From NCBI RefSeq assembly GCF_016545825.1, contig NC_052622.1:41997263-42061262 (forward strand): 64,000 nt of DNA, written 5' to 3'. The stretch comes from Eucalyptus grandis (taxonomy: Eukaryota > Streptophyta > Magnoliopsida > Myrtales > Myrtaceae). The position numbers were made by a program, and so were the translations under genes. Positions 1 through 10,102 of the stretch are shown one piece after another (the stretch's first letter is position 1; every line of letters starts with the position of its first letter). The notes under the pieces were generated by a model. It did not search any database. It was not told the origin of the DNA and worked only from the letters and a program-made list of their open reading frames with translations.

Positions 1-1398
1 AGATCTATAGAGATTGTTTTTGGTGCACGTTAGATTTATCTTAGATTGCATATGCTGCTTGTATTTTGAAAATATTCAATAAGCCAGGAGTTGTTGCTGT
101 TGTTAGGGCTGATAGATTGAATATCTGACATCGTCCTTGTTCAAATTTTGGGCAAATCCAAATGAATGATACACTTTATGCTAGTGCACTTAGAAGTGTC
201 ATACATGTTTAAATCTGCACTAGACTACATATTGCTTTTGTGGCGAGATTTTTAGGTAGATATCGGTCAAGTCTAAGACATGATCACTGGATTGTTGCCT
301 ATGAGGTTTTGAGATTCTAAAAAGGACAAGAAAACCATATATTGACAAATATGTTCAGGATCTAGAGCTAGTAGGGTATTCGAATGCAAATTTTACTAGC
401 TATAAGGATAACAAGAAGTTGATAACATAATATATCTTTGTATTAGTAGAAGGTGCGGTATTATGAAAAGTGTTAAACAGAAATTTATGTTATCTTCTAT
501 CGTATAAACGGAGTTTATAGCATGCCTTTTAGTTGCTGCTCAAGATATTTGACTTCGGAACCTCATTAAGGAGTTGACTATGAATAGACCCATACGGTTG
601 TATCGAGACAATAACTCTTTAGTGTTGTTTGTCAACAACAATAAGGGTCTCGAGGGGTCTAGATTTATGACGGTTAGGTTTATGACCATAAATAAATAAT
701 ACATAATGGTGGCACTACAGTAGAGCATATTTCCACAGATGATGTGGTTTTAGACCCACTAATTAATGTTTTTTTCCCTTGTGTACTTGAACGACATGTC
801 GTGACATGAGCTAAGGAGCATCATTGGATGTTGTTATTTAGTGGGAGTTGTTTTGATTTTGCTCTAATAAAGCTTATATATGTTGCACATTCAATAAAGT
901 GTTCATGAATGTGTGGTCACCATATTGAATTGATTATATATAATGAAAATTTCAAGGTATTGTGTAAGCCTTGAGTGAAGGCTGGGGCATCTGGTTATCA
1001 GCCTTGAACATATGTCTTGATTACACATAAAGAAAGGTTAACCATAAAGATAAGACATATGTAGGTTCATTAGAACCATAAGGATATTCTCTAGTGGCAC
1101 ATCCGCTTTTCTGTGACATTTAAGGTAAGAGAATAGTGACCGACAAGGGAGATAACACATAAGGTAAAACTCTTTATGATGTGTTATCCGTTTGCCACAC
1201 AATCATATTGAATCTATATCAATAAAGTTGAAAGCATTCGTGACCATGAAAGGTTTTGTATGAATACATGCAGTTACCGCCATGATTCAGTGTTGGAGAC
1301 TTTATGGAATATGATTGATTATTAAGAATTGCCACTAGATCAACATAAAGGTGCTCACATAAAGTACAGTCTCAGTTAATATAGCCCAAGTGGGAGAA
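1..1398 (+). pseudogene. Decayed Ty1-copia internal region (RNase H end)
   Basis: Translating the plus strand with tolerance for stops recovers the C-terminal RNase H part of a copia polyprotein: a stretch like RFLGRYRSSLRHDHW near 250-290, then the GYSNANF and DNKKLIT stretches near 375-430, then VEGAVL near 450. A TDPL-like end lies near 750. Stops and frameshifts occur throughout, so no protein is made. The region after about 800 is the untranslated part leading to a polypurine tract (aagtgggagaa, 1388-1398) directly before the LTR. The rest of the element lies outside the window to the left. The family assignment rests on order and spacing of motifs, not on a database match. Confidence 0.75.
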
Positions 1399-1858
1399 TG
1401 TAAGAGTTTTCTTTATGTGGGTTTACATTAATTGAGATCGTAATTACCATTTTACGGCGTTGGTCGAATAGGGTAAGGCATAAAGTTTTCTTAATAGTTG
1501 AATATGGGCCTGGCATTGTGTGGGCTGAGTTGGGCTTGGCCCGTGATGAGAGGGCCCGTCCAAAACTCTATAAATAGCGCTAAGGTCCCTTCTCTAGTCC
1601 TCATTCTTTTCCACGAACTCTCTCTTACCTCACATAAGGCAAGCTGTGAGTTGTGAGTGGCGGTCTCATCGAGCCAGGAACTGAGGGTCATAGAGGAGAA
1701 GATCTTCAGTGTTAAAGGCTCGGATTGCTGTTGGATCATTATCATTCCGCATAAAGAACGATGGATTCCAAATAAGGTACACAAAACTCTGTATTCTCCT
1801 CCTACATGTTCGGTTTTCTAGCTACGACGATCTTGGGAAGCCACTTTGACGGCCAACA
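1399..1858 (+). mobile_element. 3' LTR of the copia element
   Basis: The segment begins TGTAAGAG immediately after a polypurine tract and ends CCAACA, giving the TG...CA ends of an LTR. A TATA-like box (tataaata) lies near 1570. The sequence that follows 1858 is ordinary block A sequence. The same LTR family, diverged and inverted, occurs at 4209-4631, which fixes both ends. Confidence 0.85.
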
Positions 1859-3040
1859 TAGCTTACACAACCTTTGATAATAAATAACAATGATATATTA
1901 CAGAATTCGATTAACCAATCTTAGAAAACGAGATAAAATTAAATGCAAAGAAACATGATGAAGAAAGTAACAAAGTTAATTTCTTAGTAGGAAAACAAAT
2001 GATGAGTTGATCTTATTCTTAATAAAGAAATGGGCGAGGAGGGGTGATCACTTGGTGGCTCCTCTATTGATTGTGATGTGTATTGTATAGGTGCCATATT
2101 CATGTATGGCGAAGGTAAGGGTACATTTTCAAACTTGAACTAGTATTTTATATCAACAAACTTTATTTTGATTTATGGTCATTTTAATGAATATTCTGGG
2201 TACTTATTAAATATTTTTATTAAGGGGATCTTCGATCTTCAATGTGTAATCGGGTATATTACGATGACAATTAATGTATTGTGAGTTGCTTTTCTTATTT
2301 AGTTGCTTAACGAGTGTTTTCAAGGCATTTTTTAAGTAAATCTTTTTATATCGAGTTTTTATGCTCTTTAAAAAATAACTTCACTATTTGAGCTCAAGTT
2401 AGTAAGTTCTTCGAGAAGAAAAACCTACTAGAAATTTCCAAGTAATATGCAAAGAATGTAATAGACCGATAAACTTTTCGGTTTTGTATGATCAATTTTT
2501 AAATCCTCTATAAGGAGAAAAGTTCAACGAAATCGTCCCACCGGAAATTTGCCATTGTTACTATAAAAAAACTGTTTAAGTGCGCATACGTCAAATCAAA
2601 TAATGTATAAGCGAAAAAAAATTCTGATACTCTTTCCAGTAAAAAATTTCAAGATTCTACTAATCGTAGATTTTGAGCCAATTTTTCGTGTAAGATTTGG
2701 GACCCAGTATTTTTTCCCCTTCTCATTTTCCGTCCTCTATCGTACCAATTTCGACCTTTTGCTTTTGGCCGTTCTTCTTGTCTTTCTGACTTTTTTTGCG
2801 TTTGGGCAGAGATGCATACTTCATTTCTTGTTTGACGGGTTGCAAGTCTCTCCTTTTAATTCAAACCGCCAGAAAGAAAAAAAATCAAAAAATTAAAGGA
2901 AGACTTGTGAGTCTTTTCTTGCTACTTTTTCCTATTTTGCTTTCATCTTGACTCGAAGTCATTGGTCTCTTATTTCCATCTTCTCTCCTCCTCTCTTCCA
3001 TTTCTCAATCATCTCTCTACTCAAAGTTTCACTGCAGGCC
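1859..3040 (+). repeat. Upstream block A, copy 1
   Basis: This block precedes the receptor kinase in each repeat unit and probably holds its promoter. Landmarks shared with the copies at 22931, 30470, 37600, 51400, 59590 and 63700 are a segment like attcgattaaccaatctta, a segment like atgtatggcgaaggtaag, and a pyrimidine-rich run ending in ctctctgctcaaagtttcac just before the start codon. Copy 1 has lost the CCGGTC-type palindrome found in several others near 2740-2760. No long open frame is credible here. Confidence 0.75.
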
Positions 3041-3045
3041 ATGGT

Positions 3046-4052
3046 TGTTAGGGAAATCCCTTATGATGTTTTGAAGATGACAAAATAAATCAAAGGCTAC
3101 TAACATGTTTAATGGTTGAGTAATAGACCATGCAGATAATAGAACATGTAAAGGATATTATCAAAGTCTGAAGATTGCCAGACTCAAGACTCAAAGTCTG
3201 AAGACTGCTAGACTCAAGACTCAAAGTCTGAAGACTGTTAGACTCAAGACTCAAAGTCTGAAGACTGCCAGACTCAAGACTTAAAGTCTACAGACCCAGA
3301 TTGTAAAGTCTACAGACCCAGATTGTAAAGTCTAGAGACTCAGATTGTAAAGTCTAGAGACTCATATTGTAAAGTCTACAGACTCAGACTTTACATCCAG
3401 ATTCAATGAATCGTAACTCAAGCCCAATCATACAACGGCTAGTGATCTGGTTTGGATTCCATATCAAGATTGATTTGATTGACTCAATCTATTTGATTGA
3501 CAATTGGATGTTGAAGACAAGATCTTTCTATACGAAGAAGCTTTACTTATGGAAACCAAGATTTCGTTTGTATGGGCGATCGGAATCAATTTGGGATTTT
3601 ACCTTTGTCACTCAACGGCTACCAAATCTTCTAGATACAGAGCTGTCCAATGGGTATATTGGAAGACGATTCTCCGGGATGCTGTCCAACGGGTAGTTTG
3701 GAAGTGGAGGAGTATTTAAGGAGATCATGGACCGATGAGCAAGTAAGAGACGGAGCGTAGAATTTATAATTCCAAAGTCTAAGCGACTTTAGATCATATA
3801 CTTGTCTCTTGAGAGCTTAAACGTTTGTAATCGTGAGAGAAATACCAAGAGAGTGACTTAGTGAGATAGTGTGATCTACTAAGTGTTTGCACTCGAAGTT
3901 GTAATCTCTTGTTGATTGCATATTGGAATCCAGCCAAGAAGGCTGTTATCGTGGGAGAGTGGACGTAGGCTTGGATTAAGCCGAACCACTATAAATCTTG
4001 TGTTCTTATTCTCTTCCCTAACTCCTTTATTTTGTTCATACTAGCACTCTCA
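3046..4052. mobile_element. Solo LTR (1007 bp) inserted on the start codon of pseudogene 1
   Basis: The segment starts TGTTAGGG and ends CACTCTCA, and is flanked on both sides by the 5-bp sequence ATGGT (3041-3045 and 4053-4057). In the intact paralogue ATGGT is present once, as the start codon and two following bases. No second LTR or internal coding region is present, so this is a solo LTR. It includes a TATA-like ttaagga region near 3716 and short tandem repeats at 3165-3390. The family was not identified; its ends differ from those of the 1399 LTR. Confidence 0.85.
3165..3390. repeat. Compound minisatellite inside the solo LTR
   Basis: Four 30-bp units beginning agtctgaaga are followed by four 22-bp units beginning agtctacaga or agtctagaga. 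Both unit types share the core agtct-a-agactc, so the shorter unit looks derived from the longer one. The array sits in the upstream half of the LTR, where enhancer repeats are often found in plant LTRs, but a regulatory role is inference. Confidence 0.85.
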
Positions 4053-4208
4053 ATGGTTTCACTCTACAATCTCCCTACTTTCTTTTTTTCCTTTTCCTTC
4101 ATTTTGCTTTCGCCCTTCTCAAACTTTGTTGATGCTCAAGCTCAAGATTATAATTATTCAACCGCCATGCTTCCAACACGGTGGACGAATAACACAACAA
4201 CTACTCCC

Positions 4209-4631
4209 TGTTGGACGCAAATTACATTATCCCATAATCTCCATAACTAGAACAAGAACATAAATAATTGAGTAGAAATATTAACGCACTTGTTTTGGGA
4301 TCCATTGTTCTTGAAGCGGAAGTGGAAAACTGATGTTCCACGCGCAAGTCCTTCTCCTCTGTTGTCCTCCCTATCACTGGTTCAATGAGACGTCCCTTCA
4401 CTTTTTAGCGCTAGGTAAACGCCCCATACTTGACTTGAGTATTATTTATAAAGTTTACAACCAGGCTCCCTTATTACGGGCCAAGCTCAACTTGGCTCAC
4501 ACTAGTCATTCTCATATTAGACTAATTAAGAAACCTTCTATCTCACCTTAGACTAACCCCGTTTTACAATAACCGTAAAAAGGTAAATTACAATATCAAT
4601 TAATGTAGTCCACATTAGGAAAACTCTTACA
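4209..4631 (-). mobile_element. Solo LTR (423 bp) in the lectin domain of pseudogene 1
   Basis: On the minus strand it starts TGTAAGAG and ends GTCCAACA, matching both ends of the LTR at 1399-1858, with recognisable similarity throughout including a TATA-like tataaata. It is flanked by the 5-bp target duplication CTCCC (4204-4208 and 4632-4636). The intact gene has uninterrupted coding sequence here, between the TRWTNN stretch and the IVQEILF stretch. The two relatives are clearly diverged from each other, so this is an old insertion. Confidence 0.88.
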
Positions 4632-6995
4632 CTCCCTTCTTCCAATTTAAAGACGGATCTATTTTGCAGGCAATTCTACTTCAAGGCAAAGAAACTCTGG
4701 ACCTTGCCTATGCCTACGACTTCTATTGTAATGGTAATTGCAACTCTTACCTCTTTGCCATTTTCATCGTCCAATTTGACGGTATTGGCTTAATTGCTAA
4801 GTACGATATTCCACAAGTAGTGTGGTCTGGCAAGCGACACAATCTTGTAAGGATCGGTGTGACATTGGAGCTCATGTCCAAAGGTGACTTGGTGTTGAAG
4901 GATGCTGATGGCACAGTTGCTTGGTCCACAAACACTTTTGCAAAGTCCGTTGTAGACTTGAATTTGATAGACTTGGGCAACCTTATGTTGTTTGATAAAG
5001 ACAATGCAACCATTTGGCAGTCCTTTGATCACCCAATCGACTCACTTGTCCTCAGAAAAAAGTTGAGGCAAGGGCAAAGATTGATGTTGAGTGTTTCCGA
5101 GACAAATTGGACCGTTGACAGTATGATTAAGCTTTCCGTGAATGGCAATGGTTTATTTGCTCAAGTGGAGACTAATCCTCCTCAAAGATATGTCAAGAGT
5201 AATGGCCCATCTTGGAATGCAAGCATTGAGTTTTTATATGTTGAGTTTGTAAATGGAAGCTTGTCTAGGTTCTCAAATTCTACCTCGAGTTGGAGTTTGA
5301 TTTCAATCCCTCAAGCATCTTCTGCACAATACATGAAGTTGGGTTCGAATGGGCATTTGACAATGTATGATTGGTTATATGGTTTTAAAGAAGATCTTTT
5401 CAAAAAGTATCTTAACGACTGTGACTATCCGACTGTGTGTGGACAATATGAAATTTGCTCCAATGGTCAATGTAGTTGTCCGACTTCGAGTTGGGGGATG
5501 AGCTATTTCCAACGAGTAGATGATAGTCGGCCTAATCTTGGGTGCTCCAAAAATGTTCCATTGTCTTGTGGGGCTTCACAACAACAAAGTCTTTTGGAGC
5601 TCGAAAATGTCACCTATTTCAGTTTCACTCCAAATCTCGAGGACATAGATGCTTCAAGTTGTAAAGAGGCCTACGCAAAGAACGTTCATGCAAAACAGCT
5701 ACATTTCAGTATGAATCGGATCGCATTAGCAGCAGTTGTTACTTACCAACTCATGTGTTTTCACTTATAAACGTTCACGGGGAAACATTTTTCTATAATT
5801 CTACTACTTACCTTAAAATACAAAATGTGGCCAATGAAGCTCCTTATACTTCGGTAGACACTCGTATGAGCAACCAATCTCCCTGTAATACTTGGGTCTA
5901 GCCTTGGAGCTCTCTTTGCCATGACGTTTTTTATCAAAGCCACAATTTTGTTTGTTCAAAAGAGAGATGATAATCAAACAGAGGAGGATTACCTTGATCA
6001 AGTACCTGGAATGCCCACTAGATTTGCATACAACGATATGAAAACCATCACAAATGAATTCAGTAAAAAGCTTGGCAAAGGTGGTTTTGATTTTGTTTTC
6101 GAAAGTACTCTAAGTGACGGCACAAAAGTTGTAGTAAAACGCCTTGATGGTTTCGGGTAGGTTAAGAAATCCTTTATAGCTGAAGTTGAGACTATTGGCA
6201 GCTTCCATCACATAAACTTAGTAAGACTCTTGGGTTTTTGCACTCAGAAATCCCACAAGCTCCTTATCTATAAGTACATGTCAAACAGATCTCTAGATAG
6301 ATGGATTTTTTACACATCCAATGAATGTATTCTCAATTGGCAACAAAGGAAGAAGATCATTCTTGATATAGCAAAAGGACTTAATTATCTTCATAAAGAG
6401 TGTAGACAGAAGATAGTTCACTTAGATATTAAACCCCAAAATATTCTCTTGGATGTAAATTTCAATGCTAAGGTTGCTGATTTTGGATTATCCAAGTTGA
6501 TCGACAGGGACCAACGCCAAGTCATCACAATTATGAGATGAACTCCTGGTTATTTGGCCCTCAAGTGGCAGAGTGCAACAATCACTGAAAAGGTCAATGT
6601 GTACAGCTTTGGCGTGGTAATCTTGGAGATAGATCTTCGATCGCTCTCTAGATGAAGAAGACATGTATTTACTAAGCCTATTTAAGATAAAGGCAGAAGA
6701 GGAACGATTGTTGGACATTGTGAATAAGTCTAGCGATGACATGCAACTAAATGGACTACATGCGATGAATATGATGAGGATTGCCACATGGTGCTTGCAA
6801 GGAGACCATATAAAGAGGCCTTCTATATCCATGGTCATCAAGGCATTAGAAGGCATCATGGAAGTTCAAGAAGACTTGGATTACAACTTCTCTACTCAAC
6901 CTTCTACTAATGGAGCAGTAAGATTCGATCTGATGGATGTCAAATTCAATGCTACTGTTGCATTACTACCCTCAATCCTAAGTGGTCCACGATGA

Positions 6996-8111
6996 CTTGG
7001 CAAATTTATAAGAACTTTTCTTCCTAACATGCCAAGTGGTAGAATGTGTAGGCAATTGAATTTTTCAAACTATGAAAAGTCTGGTTTGGCATTCTCTTTT
7101 CAAGCCAAAGAAAAGTCTGTGGTATGTTATCATTTCTCGTTTTCACTTTGCAAGTGAGTTGACTTGGTTAGGATGTTGGAATTAGGTTTTATTACTTATA
7201 TAAAAACAAATGGTGCTCAATTTTGTTGCGTGCTAGTCTAGGAAAAGGGGGAACCTACTCAGTCATTTGCGTAAAGAGCTGCTAAAATACTAGTTAGCTA
7301 CTGATAATATCCTTTGGTAGCTTTACCATGTCATGGATCCTAATCTGATTTGCCTTTTGGTTCCAACACCTAATATCCTTCGGATTCAATGGCTTTACCT
7401 TTCATGCCTTCCTTATTTCAAGGTTAATAGACTATGTTTTTACTTCAATTTCAAGGTTAATAGACTATGTTTTTACTTCATTCTGCGAGCACATAACGGG
7501 AGAATTTCATCATTGGTTAGTTCAGATTTTTCCTAGTGACTTCTAATGTGTCCTAGGTTAATACTCTTAACCTGCACATTCTTAAGCATCCACCGAGGTC
7601 ATTCCGAGGCATATATTTATCAAAAGAAAAAGTCGAGATATTTGGACATTCAAAATTCAACTTTGCTAGGTAATACTGGTCATTCTCAATAACTTCGGCC
7701 TTTCCACTGTTTTTGATCAACAACATTGATCCAAGCGTGCTAATCCATGAAATTTAATCGGGGATAAGAAGCCTGTTCGGGTCTTATGAGCTGCTTAACG
7801 AAAGTTCAAAGCCAACTGACGTGGCCCTCCCTGCCATGCCGTGGCACCTCTTGATTGGATCTGATCACGGCAGGTCAACAAACCAGAGCCCACGTGGAGC
7901 TCGCCCATAGGCCCGAGCTACGTGTAACTTCTCGCGAAGTCCTCCTCCCTCGTCCCGGCACAAACTCAGTAGCGACAGAACTATTTCTTCTTTGTCCTCC
8001 AAATTCCTCTGCCTTGTGCCCTTCGCCTTCTCCTCTTCTCGAAGTCTCCGAATCGGAATCGCCATAATAAGTTATCTACCACGAATCGCGCAGGGAAACG
8101 AAAATCTTGCG
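6996..8111. other. Spacer between kinase and exon B, copy 1
   Basis: No credible gene is seen. The spacer is homologous to 28962-30093, 39207-39985 and 55019-56080. It holds the kinase 3' untranslated region and, from about 7740, the presumed promoter and leader of the exon B gene, with the shared motif ccgtggcacctcttgattgg. A 33-bp direct duplication (ttcaaggttaatagactatg...) lies at about 7416-7481 and is specific to this copy. Confidence 0.6.
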
Positions 8112-8243
8112 ATGAATCCGTCAACCTTCTCCTCGGCCACGGAAGGCATCGCGTGGAGATGGCTCTACACGGCGCGGCGTTCATTCTGCTCTTCGTGTTC
8201 GCTTGCCAGTTCCTCCTCCTTCAGCCTCTCGTCTCTGCCCTAG
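8112..8243 (+). pseudogene. Exon B, copy 1: leader exon of an unidentified gene
   Basis: The segment aligns with 30094-30223 and 48539-48649. It has an ATG at 8112, a hydrophobic leader (FACQFLLLQPLVSALG in the downstream frame) and a consensus splice donor (ctag/gtacgt) at 8244, so it was the first coding exon of a secreted or membrane protein. A small indel near 8158 separates the frame of the ATG from the frame of the leader. A second in-frame ATG at 8153 could restore the leader. The rest of the gene is missing because the Mutator-like element starts about 450 bp downstream. I do not recognise the protein family. Confidence 0.5.
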
Positions 8244-8699
8244 GTACGTCCTTCTCGCTTAGATCTGCGAGCCCGTTGCCAGATGGAGATTCTTTGAGGG
8301 GTTTGTCACGTTTTCTAATCGTTCGCGTCTCGAGTCGCCAATTAGAGAGTGGTGATGAATTGGCGGATCCCTTCCTCTCGGGATATTTGAGATTAGGCAG
8401 GAGTTTGTGCAGGACAGGCGAAATGTGATGGACTAAAGAGTCTTGAAATGTCTGTGCTGGATTAAAAATCTAGTTTCGGAGGGATACTTTTGGCTTTTGT
8501 GTGATACGTATGTTGCATGATTGATGAATTTACCGCCAACGTGGGAGCCGGGGAGTTTTATCTAATTCTATTTCATCGTCGTCTTGAGGGTGGCCGCATT
8601 GTGGGACTTTTCATGGGTCGAGATTGTAAGATTGTGGAGCAGTTCAGGGGGGAACTGCAGTGTGTTTTGGATGAGGTTAAAAGGGTTTCGAGTAATGAA

Positions 8700-8958
8700 G
8701 TAAACTTTTTTTTTTGCCAATTTAGTCCTAAACATTTTGTTTTTGTTCCAGTTCAGTCCATCCAGCCATGCATAGTCGGAAAAATCTGATGTGGCATTCT
8801 AGTCAGCGCCGGTCGGCGTTGTCGACGCTGACATGGCACTGAAGAGCAAAACGTCGTCGTTTTGCTTTTAAAAAAAAAATAAAAGCCAAAGAGAAAAGGC
8901 AGAAGAGAAAAGTCGTGCGGCTGCTCCTTGCTTCTTTCCAAAATCATCTAAAAAACCT
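8700..8958 (+). repeat. Left terminal inverted repeat of the MULE
   Basis: Reverse-complementary to 18888-19150 with only scattered differences. Shared landmarks in order are ccaatttagt, ttttgttccagt, catgcatagtcgga, gatgtggcattctagtca, gtcgtcgttttgc and a purine-rich run ending in gaagagaaaag. The outermost part seen at the right end is absent. Confidence 0.9.
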
Positions 8959-10102
8959 AGTGAGATCTCCTCCGAAATTCTTGTAGATTTTGAGTTGATT
9001 TGATCTCATATTGCGATTTCCTCAATATCCTTCGTGAATCAAGCCCCTTTTTGGCCAACGCCATTGTTCGTCGCTTCTTGCCCGAATCGAGAACACCTGA
9101 AGACCCAAAGACTTGATTCGGCCACAACTTGACCCAATTTGTTCGTTGCTACAATTGAGAAGACGAGAGACCCGAAGACCCGAAGACTCGATTCGCGCAC
9201 AACTTGACCCGATTCGTTCATCCAGCAAACACAAGCAAGTGAGGTGGTCCCAATTTGATTGTGTTGTCGGCAAGTGGTGAGCTACGTGGTGGGTGGTCGT
9301 GAAGTCAATCAAAATCTGTCAAAAGGTATATTGTCGTGGTCCTAAACTATGTTTTGTCTCCATGTTTGTCTTTGTCATGTTCCCAAATTATTTTGTCTCT
9401 ATGATTGTCTTTGTCGTGTTCCCAAATTATCTTATTTCTTCTCATGCATTGAACAAACCAACCGTTTGGTTTTAAACTAAAAGTAGATCAGTGATTCTGA
9501 GCAAATTAACTTCAAAGTTTAAGCATAGAAGTACACTCTTCAGCCGCCTAAACAATGAAACTATTGTCAAAAATCCTGAAAAGCCAAAAGACGATATCCA
9601 TGGAAGTGATGGTAGGAAAGAATTGAGATAATATGAAGTAACATTCTAAAATTAAAGCCTTGTGAGCCATGCTGCTTGTAATACATTGACCTGCTATATC
9701 TATATACAAAGAACCTAGCATCATGGTCTTTTTTCTCCTTCATTAGTTGTAAAAAAACAAGATCACGTTTACTATGGGAGAAAAATTTATTTTATCAACC
9801 CTAAGATTTTTGGCATCGGCTTCAAGTAGCTATACAAACCAAATATCTAACTTGAAAGCAAACTAATTTTATGCCACTATTCACCTTGAACTCTCATATC
9901 ATAGGTACTAGATATTAATTGAATTAGTTAATTCCTGTAAATTAGAGAGGAATTTCACTTGTAATTATGAGACGGGAAGGATTTTGCACTTATGCTCAAG
10001 TCAAACTCTTTATATTTATTTAGCACTTTTGGCCATTCATGTTAAAATCTCCATTATGTGGCTTCTTACAACATATATTGCGTTCTTTTGTATAGGGTTG
10101 AG
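8959..10102. other. MULE leader region, no gene seen
   Basis: AT-rich sequence between the left terminal repeat and the transposase start. From about 9080 to 9220 it contains two imperfect copies of a 70-bp segment with the motif acccgaagactcgattcg. No convincing coding potential was seen. It probably holds the promoter and an untranslated leader of the transposase. Confidence 0.5.

Larger units (their letters stand above)
3041..6995 (+). pseudogene. G-type lectin receptor-like kinase pseudogene 1 (SD2-5 class)
   Basis: This is a broken paralogue of the intact gene at 52490-55018. Its leader (MVSLYNLPTFFF, restarting at 4053), lectin domain (4664 onward), EGF/PAN region and kinase domain are all present in order. 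It is interrupted by two solo LTRs (3046-4052 and 4209-4631). A one-base loss near 5682, in the cysteine-rich segment, shifts the frame so that reading stops at 5770. Further lesions are a stop at about 6158 where the intact gene has Gln, a stop at about 6539 before the GTPGY motif, and a short deletion near 6632. The HLDIKPQN and DFG motifs survive. The final residues (LSGPR) and stop match the intact gene. Confidence 0.93.

Noticed and set aside
1491..1784. 97-codon minus-strand frame
   Set aside because: It lies wholly inside the copia LTR on the antisense strand and has no counterpart in the related LTR at 4209-4631.
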